Counted from the stretch's first letter, positions 1-6,815 are shown. The stretch: DNA of 12,150 nucleotides from an uncultured Sulfurovum sp. (GCA_947311605.1 CAMZLC010000167.1:1-12150), one strand, 5' to 3'. Notes: a model not told the origin generated them from the sequence alone. Made by a program: numbers and translations.

Positions 1-54
1 CATCATAAAACCCATCATCACATGTTGAAACAACTCTCGTTCGCTTATTTTCAT
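1..54 (-). CDS. 5' end of an unidentified protein, cut by the left edge
   Basis: An open frame reads from an ATG at position 54 leftward to the window edge without a stop (18 codons, MKISERELFQHVMMGFMM). A GGAG Shine-Dalgarno core sits six bases before this ATG, and a TATGAT -10-like box lies upstream at 91-86. A second in-frame ATG at 66 would add four residues but has a poorer ribosome site. Too little is visible to name a family. It could also be a chance frame, but start signal and promoter together favour a real gene. Confidence 0.45.
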   Translation of the reverse strand, partial: MKISERELFQHVMMGFMM

Positions 55-66
55 TTTACTCTCCAT

Positions 67-306
67 TTTCTTTCTTTGAAAGAGTATCATAAATGAAAAT
101 TGCGAACTTTATTTTACACTATCAAAAATTCTCATCTTTTTCCTAAAATTCTATTGATCTCATTTGTCATAATAGCATAATGTGCCAATATAGCTGGAGC
201 TAATGCTATCCACATAATCTACTGCCAGCTTTGTGGGTATTGTAGTATATAGGTTTTCGAGATGTTTTTTAGCTTATTGTTACTGCTGAGCTTATGTGAT
301 AATGCC
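67..306. other. AT-rich intergenic stretch with no confident gene
   Basis: This stretch separates the edge gene from the zinc-ribbon membrane protein. It holds a -10-like TATGAT on the minus strand (91-86) that would serve the edge gene. The only other thing seen is a 27-codon minus-strand frame at 132-215 (starting MWIALAPAIL) without a clear ribosome site. No convincing terminator with a GC-rich stem and T-tract was found after the gene ending at 307. Confidence 0.5.
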
Positions 307-783
307 TTATATCAAATCTTTGCTTTCAGTATCTTTTTCACCCGCCTTGAAAAAAGCATCAATGCTCTCATCGCTTATTCCTCTTGATGCGAAATAGATA
401 GTAGCGTGATCACACTTGGGACAATAGTATTTTCCGTCTATAGAGATCAATTTGCTAAGTCTGTTTTGCTCGTCATAGCATTTGCAACAATACGGATCTT
501 TACCATTGCTCTCTCTCCAGCAATATCTTCCTCTTTTTATAAGTTTGGCTACTTTATTTGTCTGCTGAATATATACACTCTTGATCACAAGGAAAAGCAG
601 AAATAAGCCAACAGTAAATGCTGGAATAGCACCAAGTGTCCTCTCAAACTGAGAGCCATAATCATCGCCTGCTGCCATATGAGACCACCAATACTTGGCC
701 TCTCCAATATAAAGTGCATACCCAAGCTTCATAAGAAGGTAGGAGACATATACAACAAACAGCTTTAAAAGTGCTTTAATCAT
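307..783 (-). CDS. Two-pass membrane protein with C-terminal zinc ribbon, unknown function
   Basis: The 158-residue product is not one I recognise by family. It has a hydrophobic segment at about residues 4-25 and a second at about 51-70, so it should sit in the inner membrane. The following segment is basic (K77-R90), and the C-terminal part carries a zinc-ribbon pattern, C99-x2-C102 and C121-x2-C124, with an extra Cys at 100. Such knuckles usually bind zinc for structure, nucleic-acid or protein contact. The gene starts three bases after the stop of the upstream gene (TGA-AAG-ATG), so the two are almost certainly one operon and translationally coupled. Membrane topology and metal site are seen; any function is open. 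Confidence 0.8.
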   Translation of the reverse strand: MIKALLKLFVVYVSYLLMKLGYALYIGEAKYWWSHMAAGDDYGSQFERTLGAIPAFTVGLFLLFLVIKSVYIQQTNKVAKLIKRGRYCWRESNGKDPYCCKCYDEQNRLSKLISIDGKYYCPKCDHATIYFASRGISDESIDAFFKAGEKDTESKDLI

Positions 784-786
784 CTT

Positions 787-1302
787 TCACCACCCTCTCC
801 TCTCCTTGATCTCCTCTTCACTCAAAAACTCCACAAAGCACTCCTCGATCCCTAACGCTCTAGCTTTGCGTCTGGCGGCTACTGAACCATTAGAGCTATA
901 GGCGATAATCTTGTCGCCTCTTTTCTTGCGAAGCTTTATCTCCTCTATCCACTCTTTATCATCATGGGGGATTTTGTCTATGCTGGTTAATGGTTTTGCA
1001 ATAGTTTCATTTTTTGATTTTTCTTTTGGAGCTTCCGTATGTATGTAAAGATAATACGCACCAAACAGCACAACCAGTGCGCTAAAAATAGCAGCAGTTT
1101 GTGAAACCTTTAACCCTTCAGGATCTAAACTTGGAACCTCAGAGGTTACAACCATCACCACTGCACCCCACACAAAGAATAAAAAAGTGCTGTAATAAAT
1201 AATTTTTCTAAAAATAATCAAAATCTCTTTCCTATTACATAGCCAAACATATATAAAAACTTCGTCATCCCAAGCCGTATCTAATATTTCATCATAACTC
1301 AT
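787..1302 (-). CDS. Two-pass membrane protein with charged cytoplasmic tail, unknown function
   Basis: The 171-residue product has an acidic N-terminus (MSYDEILDTAWDDE), hydrophobic segments at about residues 30-52 and 66-88, and a soluble, strongly charged C-terminal domain (about 95-171) rich in Lys, Arg and Glu. The tail contains a compact predicted alpha/beta stretch, IIAYSSNGSVAARRKARALG, ending in a LSEEEIKERRGW helix; I cannot assign it to a family. An AGGAT ribosome site precedes the ATG, and a TATAAT -10 box lies at 1336-1331. It is the first gene of a two-gene operon with the zinc-ribbon protein immediately downstream, which suggests that the two membrane proteins act together. Confidence 0.8.
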   Translation of the reverse strand: MSYDEILDTAWDDEVFIYVWLCNRKEILIIFRKIIYYSTFLFFVWGAVVMVVTSEVPSLDPEGLKVSQTAAIFSALVVLFGAYYLYIHTEAPKEKSKNETIAKPLTSIDKIPHDDKEWIEEIKLRKKRGDKIIAYSSNGSVAARRKARALGIEECFVEFLSEEEIKERRGW

Positions 1303-1330
1303 TTTATCCTAAACCACCTTATCAAGTCCA

Positions 1331-1336
1331 ATTATA
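1331..1336 (-). promoter_or_regulatory. -10 box for the small membrane protein operon
   Basis: TATAAT on the minus strand, about 29 bases before the ATG at 1302, would start transcription near 1324 and leave a short leader containing the AGGAT ribosome site. No clear -35 box is visible, as is common for housekeeping promoters in Campylobacterota. Confidence 0.5.
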
Positions 1337-1452
1337 ATCATTTGATTGAAGCAGTTAGTTTTGGCAATATATTTCCTCGTTTGTATAATCAAACCACTCA
1401 AAACAAAGAGAATGTAACTTCAAATAAAGATCACCCCTCCCACAGAAAATCA

Positions 1453-2673
1453 CTACTGCACAATCTTGACAGGTGTACCCTTCTTGGCTGCTTTGAATAT
1501 CTTGTTCACTACATTGTACGGTACGCGGATACAGCCGTTGGTGGCGGGGTAGCGTTTGACATACTTGCTGCCGTGAATACCGATACCCGAACTGGTCAGA
1601 CGCATCCAATTTTTCAGTGAAGCACCTATGTATTTGGCCTTGGGACCATGATACTTGCGGCGGTCCCCACGCCAGACCATTCTGCCATTTCGGTACAATT
1701 TCCCAAAGATCGTAGAGCGCTTGTCTGCGATCTTCTCTGTGATGCGGAAGTTTCCGCTTGGGGTGCTCTTGTTGTAGATTCTTCTGGTATTTGGCTCCAG
1801 CTTTCGTCTGGCACCTGTCGTACAAGGGGAGTCGATAGCCACTTCGCTACCCACATAGAGCTTGATACGCTGCTGGCTTTTGTCGATCACAATCTTTGTC
1901 CGGCCTCTGGCTGCTTTTTTCAGTAGTCTGTCATTGCGATACACCGCGAAGCTTTTGGGGTAGCCTCTGCGCCGTTTAAAGGCGGCGTAGCTGCCTGTCC
2001 TGACACGCTTGCTGGCACCGGTACTTCCTGTACGGGTAGGAATCTTTCCTATTCTGACCTGTCGGTATTTTTTGGGAACCTGAGGAAAGAGCAGTCCGCC
2101 GGAGAGCTTGTCTAGCAGTCTCTTGGAGCCTTTGCCGATCCAGCCGTCCACCTGCACCATATGGTACACCTTCTGCATTTTGGTCGCGGCTGCCATGGTA
2201 TTTTTGCCCCAGAGCCCATCCATATCCAGATCTACACTCATATTTTTGTCAAAATTCATCACGATCTGGAAGTTCCGTACCGTCTCAAACTCATTGGGGC
2301 ACTCCTGCCCCTCCGCCTCCTCGCAGAGATCACCGTGTCGCATAAAGGCAAAGGGATGCATCGCATAGACCTCATCCAACTTCTGCTTGGTACCTCTGCC
2401 TACCCAGCCGTCAGCCGGCTCGATTTTGTGCTGCTTCTGGAAGGCAATGATCGCCTCATGAGTATTCTCCCCAAAGATCCCATCCATAGCGATCACCCTA
2501 TGGAGTTTCGGGTCAGAAGCCAGAGCCACCTGTAGGTTCTTGACCACTTCCGGCTCATTGGGACAGTAGTGGTCTACGGTCTCTTTGCAGATATCTTCAT
2601 GGTTGCTAAAATATCCCTGAGCCCAAAGCGTGCCGCCGCATAGAAGAGAAGCCAACAAAAGTCGTTTGATCAT
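1453..2673 (-). CDS. Secreted L,D-transpeptidase (YkuD family) with two peptidoglycan-binding repeats
   Basis: The product (406 residues) should remodel peptidoglycan in the periplasm by forming or trimming L,D-cross-links. A Sec signal peptide covers residues 1-18 (MIKRLLLASLLCGGTLWA, cut before Q19). Two PGB_1-type repeats follow, about 27-102 and 115-190, each with a MDGxxGxNT core and DGWxGxG(T/S)K ending. Each begins with a Cys pair spaced C-x7-C-P-N-E (C29/C37, C117/C125), suggesting disulfides. A basic linker (about 200-250) leads to the YkuD domain (about 258-405), with TPSGNF at 304-309, catalytic His367 in IHGS and Cys381 in TNGCIRV. The usual SHGC reads TNGC here. The start at 2673 is chosen over 2694 because an AGGTG ribosome site and the signal peptide fit it. 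It follows pyruvate kinase by 65 bases but seems to have its own promoter. Confidence 0.9.
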   Translation of the reverse strand: MIKRLLLASLLCGGTLWAQGYFSNHEDICKETVDHYCPNEPEVVKNLQVALASDPKLHRVIAMDGIFGENTHEAIIAFQKQHKIEPADGWVGRGTKQKLDEVYAMHPFAFMRHGDLCEEAEGQECPNEFETVRNFQIVMNFDKNMSVDLDMDGLWGKNTMAAATKMQKVYHMVQVDGWIGKGSKRLLDKLSGGLLFPQVPKKYRQVRIGKIPTRTGSTGASKRVRTGSYAAFKRRRGYPKSFAVYRNDRLLKKAARGRTKIVIDKSQQRIKLYVGSEVAIDSPCTTGARRKLEPNTRRIYNKSTPSGNFRITEKIADKRSTIFGKLYRNGRMVWRGDRRKYHGPKAKYIGASLKNWMRLTSSGIGIHGSKYVKRYPATNGCIRVPYNVVNKIFKAAKKGTPVKIVQ

Positions 2674-2700
2674 GGTTGCACCTGTTATCATCATAGGAGC

Positions 2701-2709
2701 ATTTTAGCA
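2701..2709 (-). promoter_or_regulatory. Extended -10 promoter for the L,D-transpeptidase gene
   Basis: TGCTAAAAT on the minus strand is an extended -10 (TGN plus TAAAAT at 2706-2701). Transcription would start near 2694, 21 bases before the chosen start codon, which argues against the longer frame beginning at 2694. Just upstream, an AT-only inverted repeat (AATATTA with TAATATT) may mark either promoter DNA or a weak end signal for pyruvate kinase. Confidence 0.4.
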
Positions 2710-2738
2710 CAATTAATATTAAAAAATAATATTCTTTT

Positions 2739-4175
2739 TTACTTTAATTTTAGATAGTGTTCTATCTCCGAGGCATTGAGTATCTTGATCGTATTGGTTG
2801 ATCCCGGTACCCCTGCAGGATAGCCGATCGTGGTGATATAAAGCCCCTCTCTGTCAAGTTTGCCTGCTTTATCTAGTGCGCGCAGAATGGCCTGTATCAT
2901 TTTTGAGGGGGGCAGCACCTGGATCTTGCCGACAGGCTCCACTCCCCAGAGCATAGAGAGCTGATTGAGCAGTCTTCTCTTGTGGGTGAAGGCATAGACC
3001 TTTGTCTCAGGTCTAAAACGGGAGAGCTTGACCGTACTCCAGCCGGAGCTGGTCAAAGAGAGGATGGCTGTAGCATCCATTTTGTCTGCGATATTGACCA
3101 CGGAACGCTCGATGATGTCGTTTTTGCCATACGATTTCCATATCTCTTTGCGCCTGAAGGGGTAGACCTTCTCTGTCTCTCGTATGATACCTGCCATGGT
3201 CTTGACCACATTGACAGGATCATCTCCTACTGCACTCTCCTCGGAGAGCATCACCACATCCGTACCATCCAGCACCGCGTTGGCGACATCGGAGACCTCG
3301 GCTCTCGTCGCAGTACGGCTATGTGTCATACTCAGCAGCATCTGTGTCGCCGTAATGATCGGCTTGGCATGCTCGTTGGCTTTGCGAATGAGCATTTTTT
3401 GCAGTACGGGTACCTCTGCATAGGGCACTTCGATACCCAGATCACCCCGCGCCACCATCAATCCGTCAGAGTACTTGAGTATCTCGTCTATATAGGTAAT
3501 CGCATCAAATTTCTCGATCTTTGCGATGATCTTTCCCTCATAGCCCTCCAGCAGTCTGCGTACCCGCTTGATATCCTCCGCATTCTGCACGAAAGAGATC
3601 GCAAAGAGATCCACTTTGTTTTCGATCCCCCAGGCGATATCTCTTCTGTCTTTTTCCGTCAAGACATCAATACCTATTTCGGTATTGGGGAAGTTCACGC
3701 CCTTTTTGGAGGTCAGTATGCCGTCATTTTCGATCTCCACTTCGACACGGTCTGCCACAGAGACGACGCGTGCCCGTATCGTACCGTCATAGAGGTAGAT
3801 ATGCTCCCCCACTTTGATACGCGCCAGTATGGCGGGGTAGTTGATACTCACCACATAGGCACCACTCTCACTCTGATAGCCTACCGTCTCATCCCGGACA
3901 AAGATAAGCCTGTCCCCTCTTTTGAGCACAAAAGCACTTTCAAGCTCCCCAATGCGCACTTTGGGGCCTGAGATATCCTGTAGGATGCCTACGGTGATAT
4001 GAAGTTTTTTGGAGATCTTTCGTATCTTCTGCAGGGTCTCCAAATGCTCCTCGTGACTACCATGGGAGAAATTGAGACGGAAGAGATCAGCACCTGCCCC
4101 GATCATCTTCTCTATGACTGCGCTGCTGTTGCTTGCTGGCCCTATGGTCGCCAGTATCTTGGTTCTTTTTTTCAT
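2739..4175 (-). CDS. pyk: Pyruvate kinase, Lys117 (potassium-independent) type
   Basis: It converts phosphoenolpyruvate and ADP to pyruvate and ATP in the cytoplasm. At 478 residues it has the normal bacterial length. Visible are the N-terminal barrel motif RLNFSHG (33-39; Arg33, Asn35, Ser37), the B domain (about 72-168), the catalytic Lys219 and metal-binding Glu221 in AKIEK, ARGDLG (242-247, Asp245), ITATQML (274-280, Thr277) and SDVANAVLDGTD. The loop DISGPK (67-72) carries Ile and Lys at the positions called 113 and 117 in rabbit muscle enzyme. In this family Lys117 goes with activity that does not need potassium, whereas Glu117 goes with potassium dependence. The usual SGE(T/S)A reads SEESA. 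No Shine-Dalgarno precedes the ATG and a -10 box lies only five bases upstream, so the mRNA may be leaderless. It is divergent from gntR and shares an operator-like palindrome with the GAPOR-like gene. Confidence 0.95.
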   Translation of the reverse strand: MKKRTKILATIGPASNSSAVIEKMIGAGADLFRLNFSHGSHEEHLETLQKIRKISKKLHITVGILQDISGPKVRIGELESAFVLKRGDRLIFVRDETVGYQSESGAYVVSINYPAILARIKVGEHIYLYDGTIRARVVSVADRVEVEIENDGILTSKKGVNFPNTEIGIDVLTEKDRRDIAWGIENKVDLFAISFVQNAEDIKRVRRLLEGYEGKIIAKIEKFDAITYIDEILKYSDGLMVARGDLGIEVPYAEVPVLQKMLIRKANEHAKPIITATQMLLSMTHSRTATRAEVSDVANAVLDGTDVVMLSEESAVGDDPVNVVKTMAGIIRETEKVYPFRRKEIWKSYGKNDIIERSVVNIADKMDATAILSLTSSGWSTVKLSRFRPETKVYAFTHKRRLLNQLSMLWGVEPVGKIQVLPPSKMIQAILRALDKAGKLDREGLYITTIGYPAGVPGSTNTIKILNASEIEHYLKLK

Positions 4176-4179
4176 AATT

Positions 4180-4200
4180 CATTATAACATAATAATGTTT
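4180..4200. promoter_or_regulatory. Operator-like palindrome and pyk -10 box between pyk and gntR
   Basis: The plus strand reads CATTAT-AACATA-ATAATG (4180-4197), a perfect 6-bp-arm inverted repeat. Read on the minus strand from 4200 to 4181 the sequence is AAACATTATTATGTTATAAT, which matches 18 of 20 bases of the site before the GAPOR-like gene (10936-10955). A TATAAT for pyk (4186-4181) lies inside it, so a bound protein would block pyk directly. The site lies about 22 bases upstream of the gntR -10, so it could also affect gntR. The binder is inferred, most simply the neighbouring GntR protein. Confidence 0.6.
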
Positions 4201-4216
4201 ATTTTCTGGAATATCA

Positions 4217-4225
4217 TGCTATAAT
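4217..4225 (+). promoter_or_regulatory. Extended -10 promoter of gntR
   Basis: TGCTATAAT is an ideal extended -10 box. The expected start of transcription near 4232 leaves only a short leader that nevertheless includes the AGGAG ribosome site at 4233-4237. Confidence 0.6.
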
Positions 4226-4244
4226 AGTACTTTAGGAGTATTTC

Positions 4245-4955
4245 ATGTTTAGCAAAAACGGCATCCCTCTCTACTACCAGCTCAAAGAGTATCTGCTGCA
4301 GGAGATCAAAAGGAACTACACCGCAGGCGACCTCCTCCCCTCAGAAGGGGAGATCGAGGCACAGTACGGTGTCAGTCGCATCACTGTACGCAAGGCGATC
4401 GAAGAGCTGTCTCGCGAAGGTATTGTGGTCAAAAAGCAAGGCAAAGGCACCTTTGTGCAGGAGCAGAAGATTCTCTATGAGGCCAATATCATCGGCTCGC
4501 TGACCCAGAGACTTGAAAAACAGAACTACGATCTACAGACCAAATCCATTGAGTATATCAAGATCACCGAGGCGCATCATGTCAAGGAGCTGCTGCACTG
4601 CGACACCCTGCTCTGCATCAAGCGTTACAGGACACTCGACGGCTTGCCTTTTGCCGTCATGCTCAACTATATCGACATCGAGAAGGTACCCGGTCTGCAG
4701 GAGCATTTCACGATCGAATCCCTCTACAGCTTCTATACCCAACAGTATGATATTACCTTCCACTATGCCGAGGAGACCGTAGAGGCCAAAGCAGCCACCG
4801 CCGAGCACGCCAAACAGCTCAATCTCCCGCCACACACCCCCCTGCTCTCACTCAAGCGCCTCTCCTACGACAAAGCACACCAGCCCACCGAGTACTCCGA
4901 TATCGTGATCCGCTCAGACATGTACCAGCACAAGATCATCCTGCTGCCGCAGTAG
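4245..4955 (+). CDS. GntR-family transcriptional regulator, HutC subfamily (UTRA effector domain)
   Basis: The 236-residue cytoplasmic regulator has an N-terminal winged helix-turn-helix (about 8-75) with the typical GntR run PLYYQLKEYL, LPSEGEIEAQYGVSRITVRK and GIVVKKQGKGTFV. The C-terminal UTRA domain (about 95-232) binds a small effector in HutC-type proteins, often a sugar phosphate, amino sugar or carboxylate. The family normally represses and releases DNA on effector binding. The ATG at 4245 follows AGGAG by seven bases. The gene is divergent from pyruvate kinase and convergent with the FGGY kinase. It is the only regulator in the window and so is the best candidate for the palindromes at 4180-4200 and 10912-10955. 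Those sites read AAC...GTT rather than the textbook GT...AC of GntR operators, so the assignment is inference. Confidence 0.92.
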   Translation: MFSKNGIPLYYQLKEYLLQEIKRNYTAGDLLPSEGEIEAQYGVSRITVRKAIEELSREGIVVKKQGKGTFVQEQKILYEANIIGSLTQRLEKQNYDLQTKSIEYIKITEAHHVKELLHCDTLLCIKRYRTLDGLPFAVMLNYIDIEKVPGLQEHFTIESLYSFYTQQYDITFHYAEETVEAKAATAEHAKQLNLPPHTPLLSLKRLSYDKAHQPTEYSDIVIRSDMYQHKIILLPQ

Positions 4956-4963
4956 AAAACTTA

Positions 4964-5124
4964 GGAGTCTGTCGGGCTTATCTCATTGAAGCGAAAAATG
5001 CACACTTTTAGGCATATTTTTGGCTCGTTTGAGGCGAATAGCCATGCTATTTAACGAAAAGGAGTCGAAAATAGGACAAAAGCATGCATTTTGCAGCCAA
5101 TGAAGCATAAGTCCGATAGACTCC
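4964..5124. mobile_element. 161-bp near-palindromic MITE-like element flanked by TA
   Basis: The ends GGAGTCTGTCGGGCTTAT (4964-4981) and the complement of 5107-5124 agree at 16 of 18 positions. Inverted similarity continues inward with small indels (for example CATTG and AAAATGCA blocks) to an exact centre, AATAGC-CAT-GCTATT at 5037-5051. The whole element could fold into one long hairpin. It is bordered on both sides by TA (4962-4963 and 5125-5126), as expected of a target duplication made by IS630/Tc1-mariner transposases. It has no coding capacity. It sits between convergent gntR and kinase genes and may now serve as a two-way terminator. The first two bases of the kinase stop codon are the flanking TA and the third is the element's last base. 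Copy number elsewhere cannot be seen here. Confidence 0.65.
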
Positions 5125-6551
5125 TAGCGTGTCCCTCTTGATTTTTGCAACACCGCATCAAACCTTGCTCTCCAGGCCTCTCTCTCTACTGCATGGGGCT
5201 TGACCAGACTTTTTCTATCGGAGATATGGAGCGGCTGCTCTACTCCCAATCCCCTGAGTGCCAAAACTCCAATACCAAAACCCGTAAGCTCATGGTTGTC
5301 CGGAATAGAGATCTGCCTCCCCGAAACATCTGCCAGAAACTGCACAAAGTAAGGGTTTGCCGCCAGACCTCCGTCTATGGATATGGTCTCACCAAGTGGT
5401 ACAAATTGTGTCATCTCCTCAAGGATATCAACAGCACGAAATGCTATCCCCTCCAGTACAGACTGCACCATATCCCTGCGACTCGTCTCCAGAGATAATC
5501 CTGTCCAGGTACCGCTCGCAGTTCTGTCCCAGTAGGGGCAGGCGAGACCGGACAGGGCTGGCACAAAGACAATACCTTTTTCTATAGCACTTCCCTCATC
5601 AAATGTGTTGATCTCCTCATAACTCTCAAAGAGTTGCAGATTCTTTGCCCAGTCGATAGCTGATCCCACATTGTACACCCCCGCATCCATACCAAACAGG
5701 GGCGCCTCTCCCTTCAGCTTCCAGAAGAGTGCCGAGGAGAGTTTTTTTTGTGGATCCACCACCAGTTCTTCTCCTGTAATTGTTTGCAAAAAGGCTCCTG
5801 TACCGAATGTCACCTTGGTCTCTCCACTTCTACGGCATCCATGACCATACACGGCTGCAAACTGATCCACCATCACCGCAGTGATAGGCACTTTTTTCCC
5901 ATGCAGTATGCGGTATCCGAAAACCCCAGTATTGTGTTGGATGGGAGGCAGTAGCTCTATGGGCACTCCAAAGATCCTGCAGAGCGACTCATCCCACTCC
6001 AGAGTTTTGGCATTCAGCAGAGAAGTACGAGAGGCAGAATTGTAATCGGTACCGTACTCGCCCGTCAACCTATCTATAAAAAAACTTTCACTCGTACCTA
6101 TTCGCAAACGACCAGAGTTATATGCCTCTTGAACCGCATCAACATTCTCAAGCAGCCAGGCAAATTTACTTGCAGGAAAATAGGAGTCCAGGGGGAGTCC
6201 AGTCTTCTCCAGGACTTCAGGCCCATGCCCTTTCTCTTTTAGCTCCTCGACTCTCTGCGCTGTGCGCTGATCCTGCCATACTATCATATTATAGAGAGGC
6301 TTTTTATTCTCTGCGTCCCATGCTATGATCGTTTCTCCCTGATGGCTCAACCCTATGGCATCCACAACACCTGCAGACTCCAGAGCCAGCAGGATATGGG
6401 CATAGATCTCCTCTGGGTCATGCTCCACCCATCCTGGCTTGGGGGTGATCTGTTGATGGGTTTTTTGAAATACTAGTCTCATCTCACCTGTCTGATCGAC
6501 AAGAAGCGATTTGGTTGATGTGGTTCCCTGATCAATTGCTACAGCTTTCAT
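5124..6551 (-). CDS. FGGY-family carbohydrate kinase, glycerol-kinase-like with altered substrate site
   Basis: It should phosphorylate a small polyol or sugar with ATP in the cytoplasm. The 475-residue protein follows E. coli GlpK closely: AIDQGTTSTKSLLVD (5-19, phosphate loop), PKPGWVEHDPEEI (37-49), VWQDQRTA (91-98), NSASRTSLLN (171-180), FGTGAFL (249-255) and the C-terminal FGGY signature region. Of the GlpK glycerol contacts, Glu84, Trp103, Tyr135, Asp245 and Phe270 are kept (here Glu73, Trp92, Tyr124, Asp229, Phe254), but Arg83 is Gly72. I therefore do not call it glpK; glyceraldehyde, dihydroxyacetone, a tetritol or another glycerol-like compound are possible. The start at 6551 matches the family N-terminus and an AGGAAG ribosome site; the frame open to 6656 is longer but lacks both. 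It is divergent from the ABC importer operon. Confidence 0.88.
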   Translation of the reverse strand: MKAVAIDQGTTSTKSLLVDQTGEMRLVFQKTHQQITPKPGWVEHDPEEIYAHILLALESAGVVDAIGLSHQGETIIAWDAENKKPLYNMIVWQDQRTAQRVEELKEKGHGPEVLEKTGLPLDSYFPASKFAWLLENVDAVQEAYNSGRLRIGTSESFFIDRLTGEYGTDYNSASRTSLLNAKTLEWDESLCRIFGVPIELLPPIQHNTGVFGYRILHGKKVPITAVMVDQFAAVYGHGCRRSGETKVTFGTGAFLQTITGEELVVDPQKKLSSALFWKLKGEAPLFGMDAGVYNVGSAIDWAKNLQLFESYEEINTFDEGSAIEKGIVFVPALSGLACPYWDRTASGTWTGLSLETSRRDMVQSVLEGIAFRAVDILEEMTQFVPLGETISIDGGLAANPYFVQFLADVSGRQISIPDNHELTGFGIGVLALRGLGVEQPLHISDRKSLVKPHAVEREAWRARFDAVLQKSRGTR

Positions 6552-6584
6552 CTGCTTCCTACACTTTTTGATTTGAATAGGTAT

Positions 6585-6613
6585 ATTGTATTGATATTCC
6601 AAATACATGTCAA
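6585..6613 (-). promoter_or_regulatory. Promoter of the FGGY kinase gene
   Basis: On the minus strand TTGACA (6613-6608) and TACAAT (6590-6585) are separated by 17 bases, a near-consensus sigma-70-type promoter. Transcription would begin around 6578, giving a leader of about 27 bases with the AGGAAG ribosome site. Confidence 0.65.
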
Positions 6614-6625
6614 GAAACAGGAAGG

Positions 6626-6640
6626 AAATAGCAACTATTT
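6626..6640. promoter_or_regulatory. Inverted repeat midway between divergent promoters
   Basis: AAATAG-CAA-CTATTT is a perfect 6-bp-arm inverted repeat lying between the two -35 boxes (6608-6613 and 6650-6655). Its position would suit a regulator acting on both the kinase and the importer. It bears no likeness to the palindrome before pyk and the GAPOR-like gene, so a different regulator is possible. Short and AT-rich, it may be chance. Confidence 0.3.
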
Positions 6641-6649
6641 TGAATCTAT

Positions 6650-6679
6650 TTGACACTATTGCTCACTTTGTGCTATGAT
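6650..6679 (+). promoter_or_regulatory. Promoter of the ABC importer operon
   Basis: A perfect -35 TTGACA (6650-6655) is followed after 18 bases by TATGAT (6674-6679) carrying a TGC extension. The expected start near 6686 leaves a leader of about 130 bases before the binding-protein ATG. The leader holds an unusually strong ribosome site AGGAGG (6714-6719) with no obvious long gene behind it. Confidence 0.7.
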
Positions 6680-6815
6680 TACGGACACTGTTTTGTACTA
6701 ACACATGAGAAAAAGGAGGAAAAATTGCCAGCACACAGGAGAGCGTTGTCACATATCTGACCAAATAAAAACCAGCAGTTTATCTACTGCCACACAAGAA
6801 AAAAGGATTACAATC

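Noticed and set aside
132..215. 27-codon minus-strand frame (MWIALAPAIL...) in the left intergenic region
   Set aside because: It is short, with no clear ribosome site or promoter and a stop directly upstream; it cannot be told from chance without conservation data.
1342..1926. Several 76-156 residue frames on both strands over the L,D-transpeptidase gene
   Set aside because: They overlap a clear YkuD-domain gene in other frames and have no recognisable motifs or start signals.
2982..3971. Long plus-strand frame (329 residues) opposite pyruvate kinase
   Set aside because: It is the antisense shadow of a well-conserved gene, with low-complexity His/Asp-rich composition and no ribosome site.
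4207..6599. 10-mer TGGAATATCA in both the gntR promoter (4207-4216) and the kinase promoter (minus strand, near 6599-6590)
   Set aside because: It is short, AT-rich and at different distances from the -10 boxes; this can be chance between promoter spacers.
6552..6656. 35-residue N-terminal extension of the FGGY kinase
   Set aside because: The family N-terminus begins at MKAVAIDQGTT with an AGGAAG site before it; the extension covers the predicted promoter.
6705..6815. 37-residue extension of the solute-binding protein
   Set aside because: It has no ribosome site at 6705, and it would place the twin-arginine signal far from the N-terminus.
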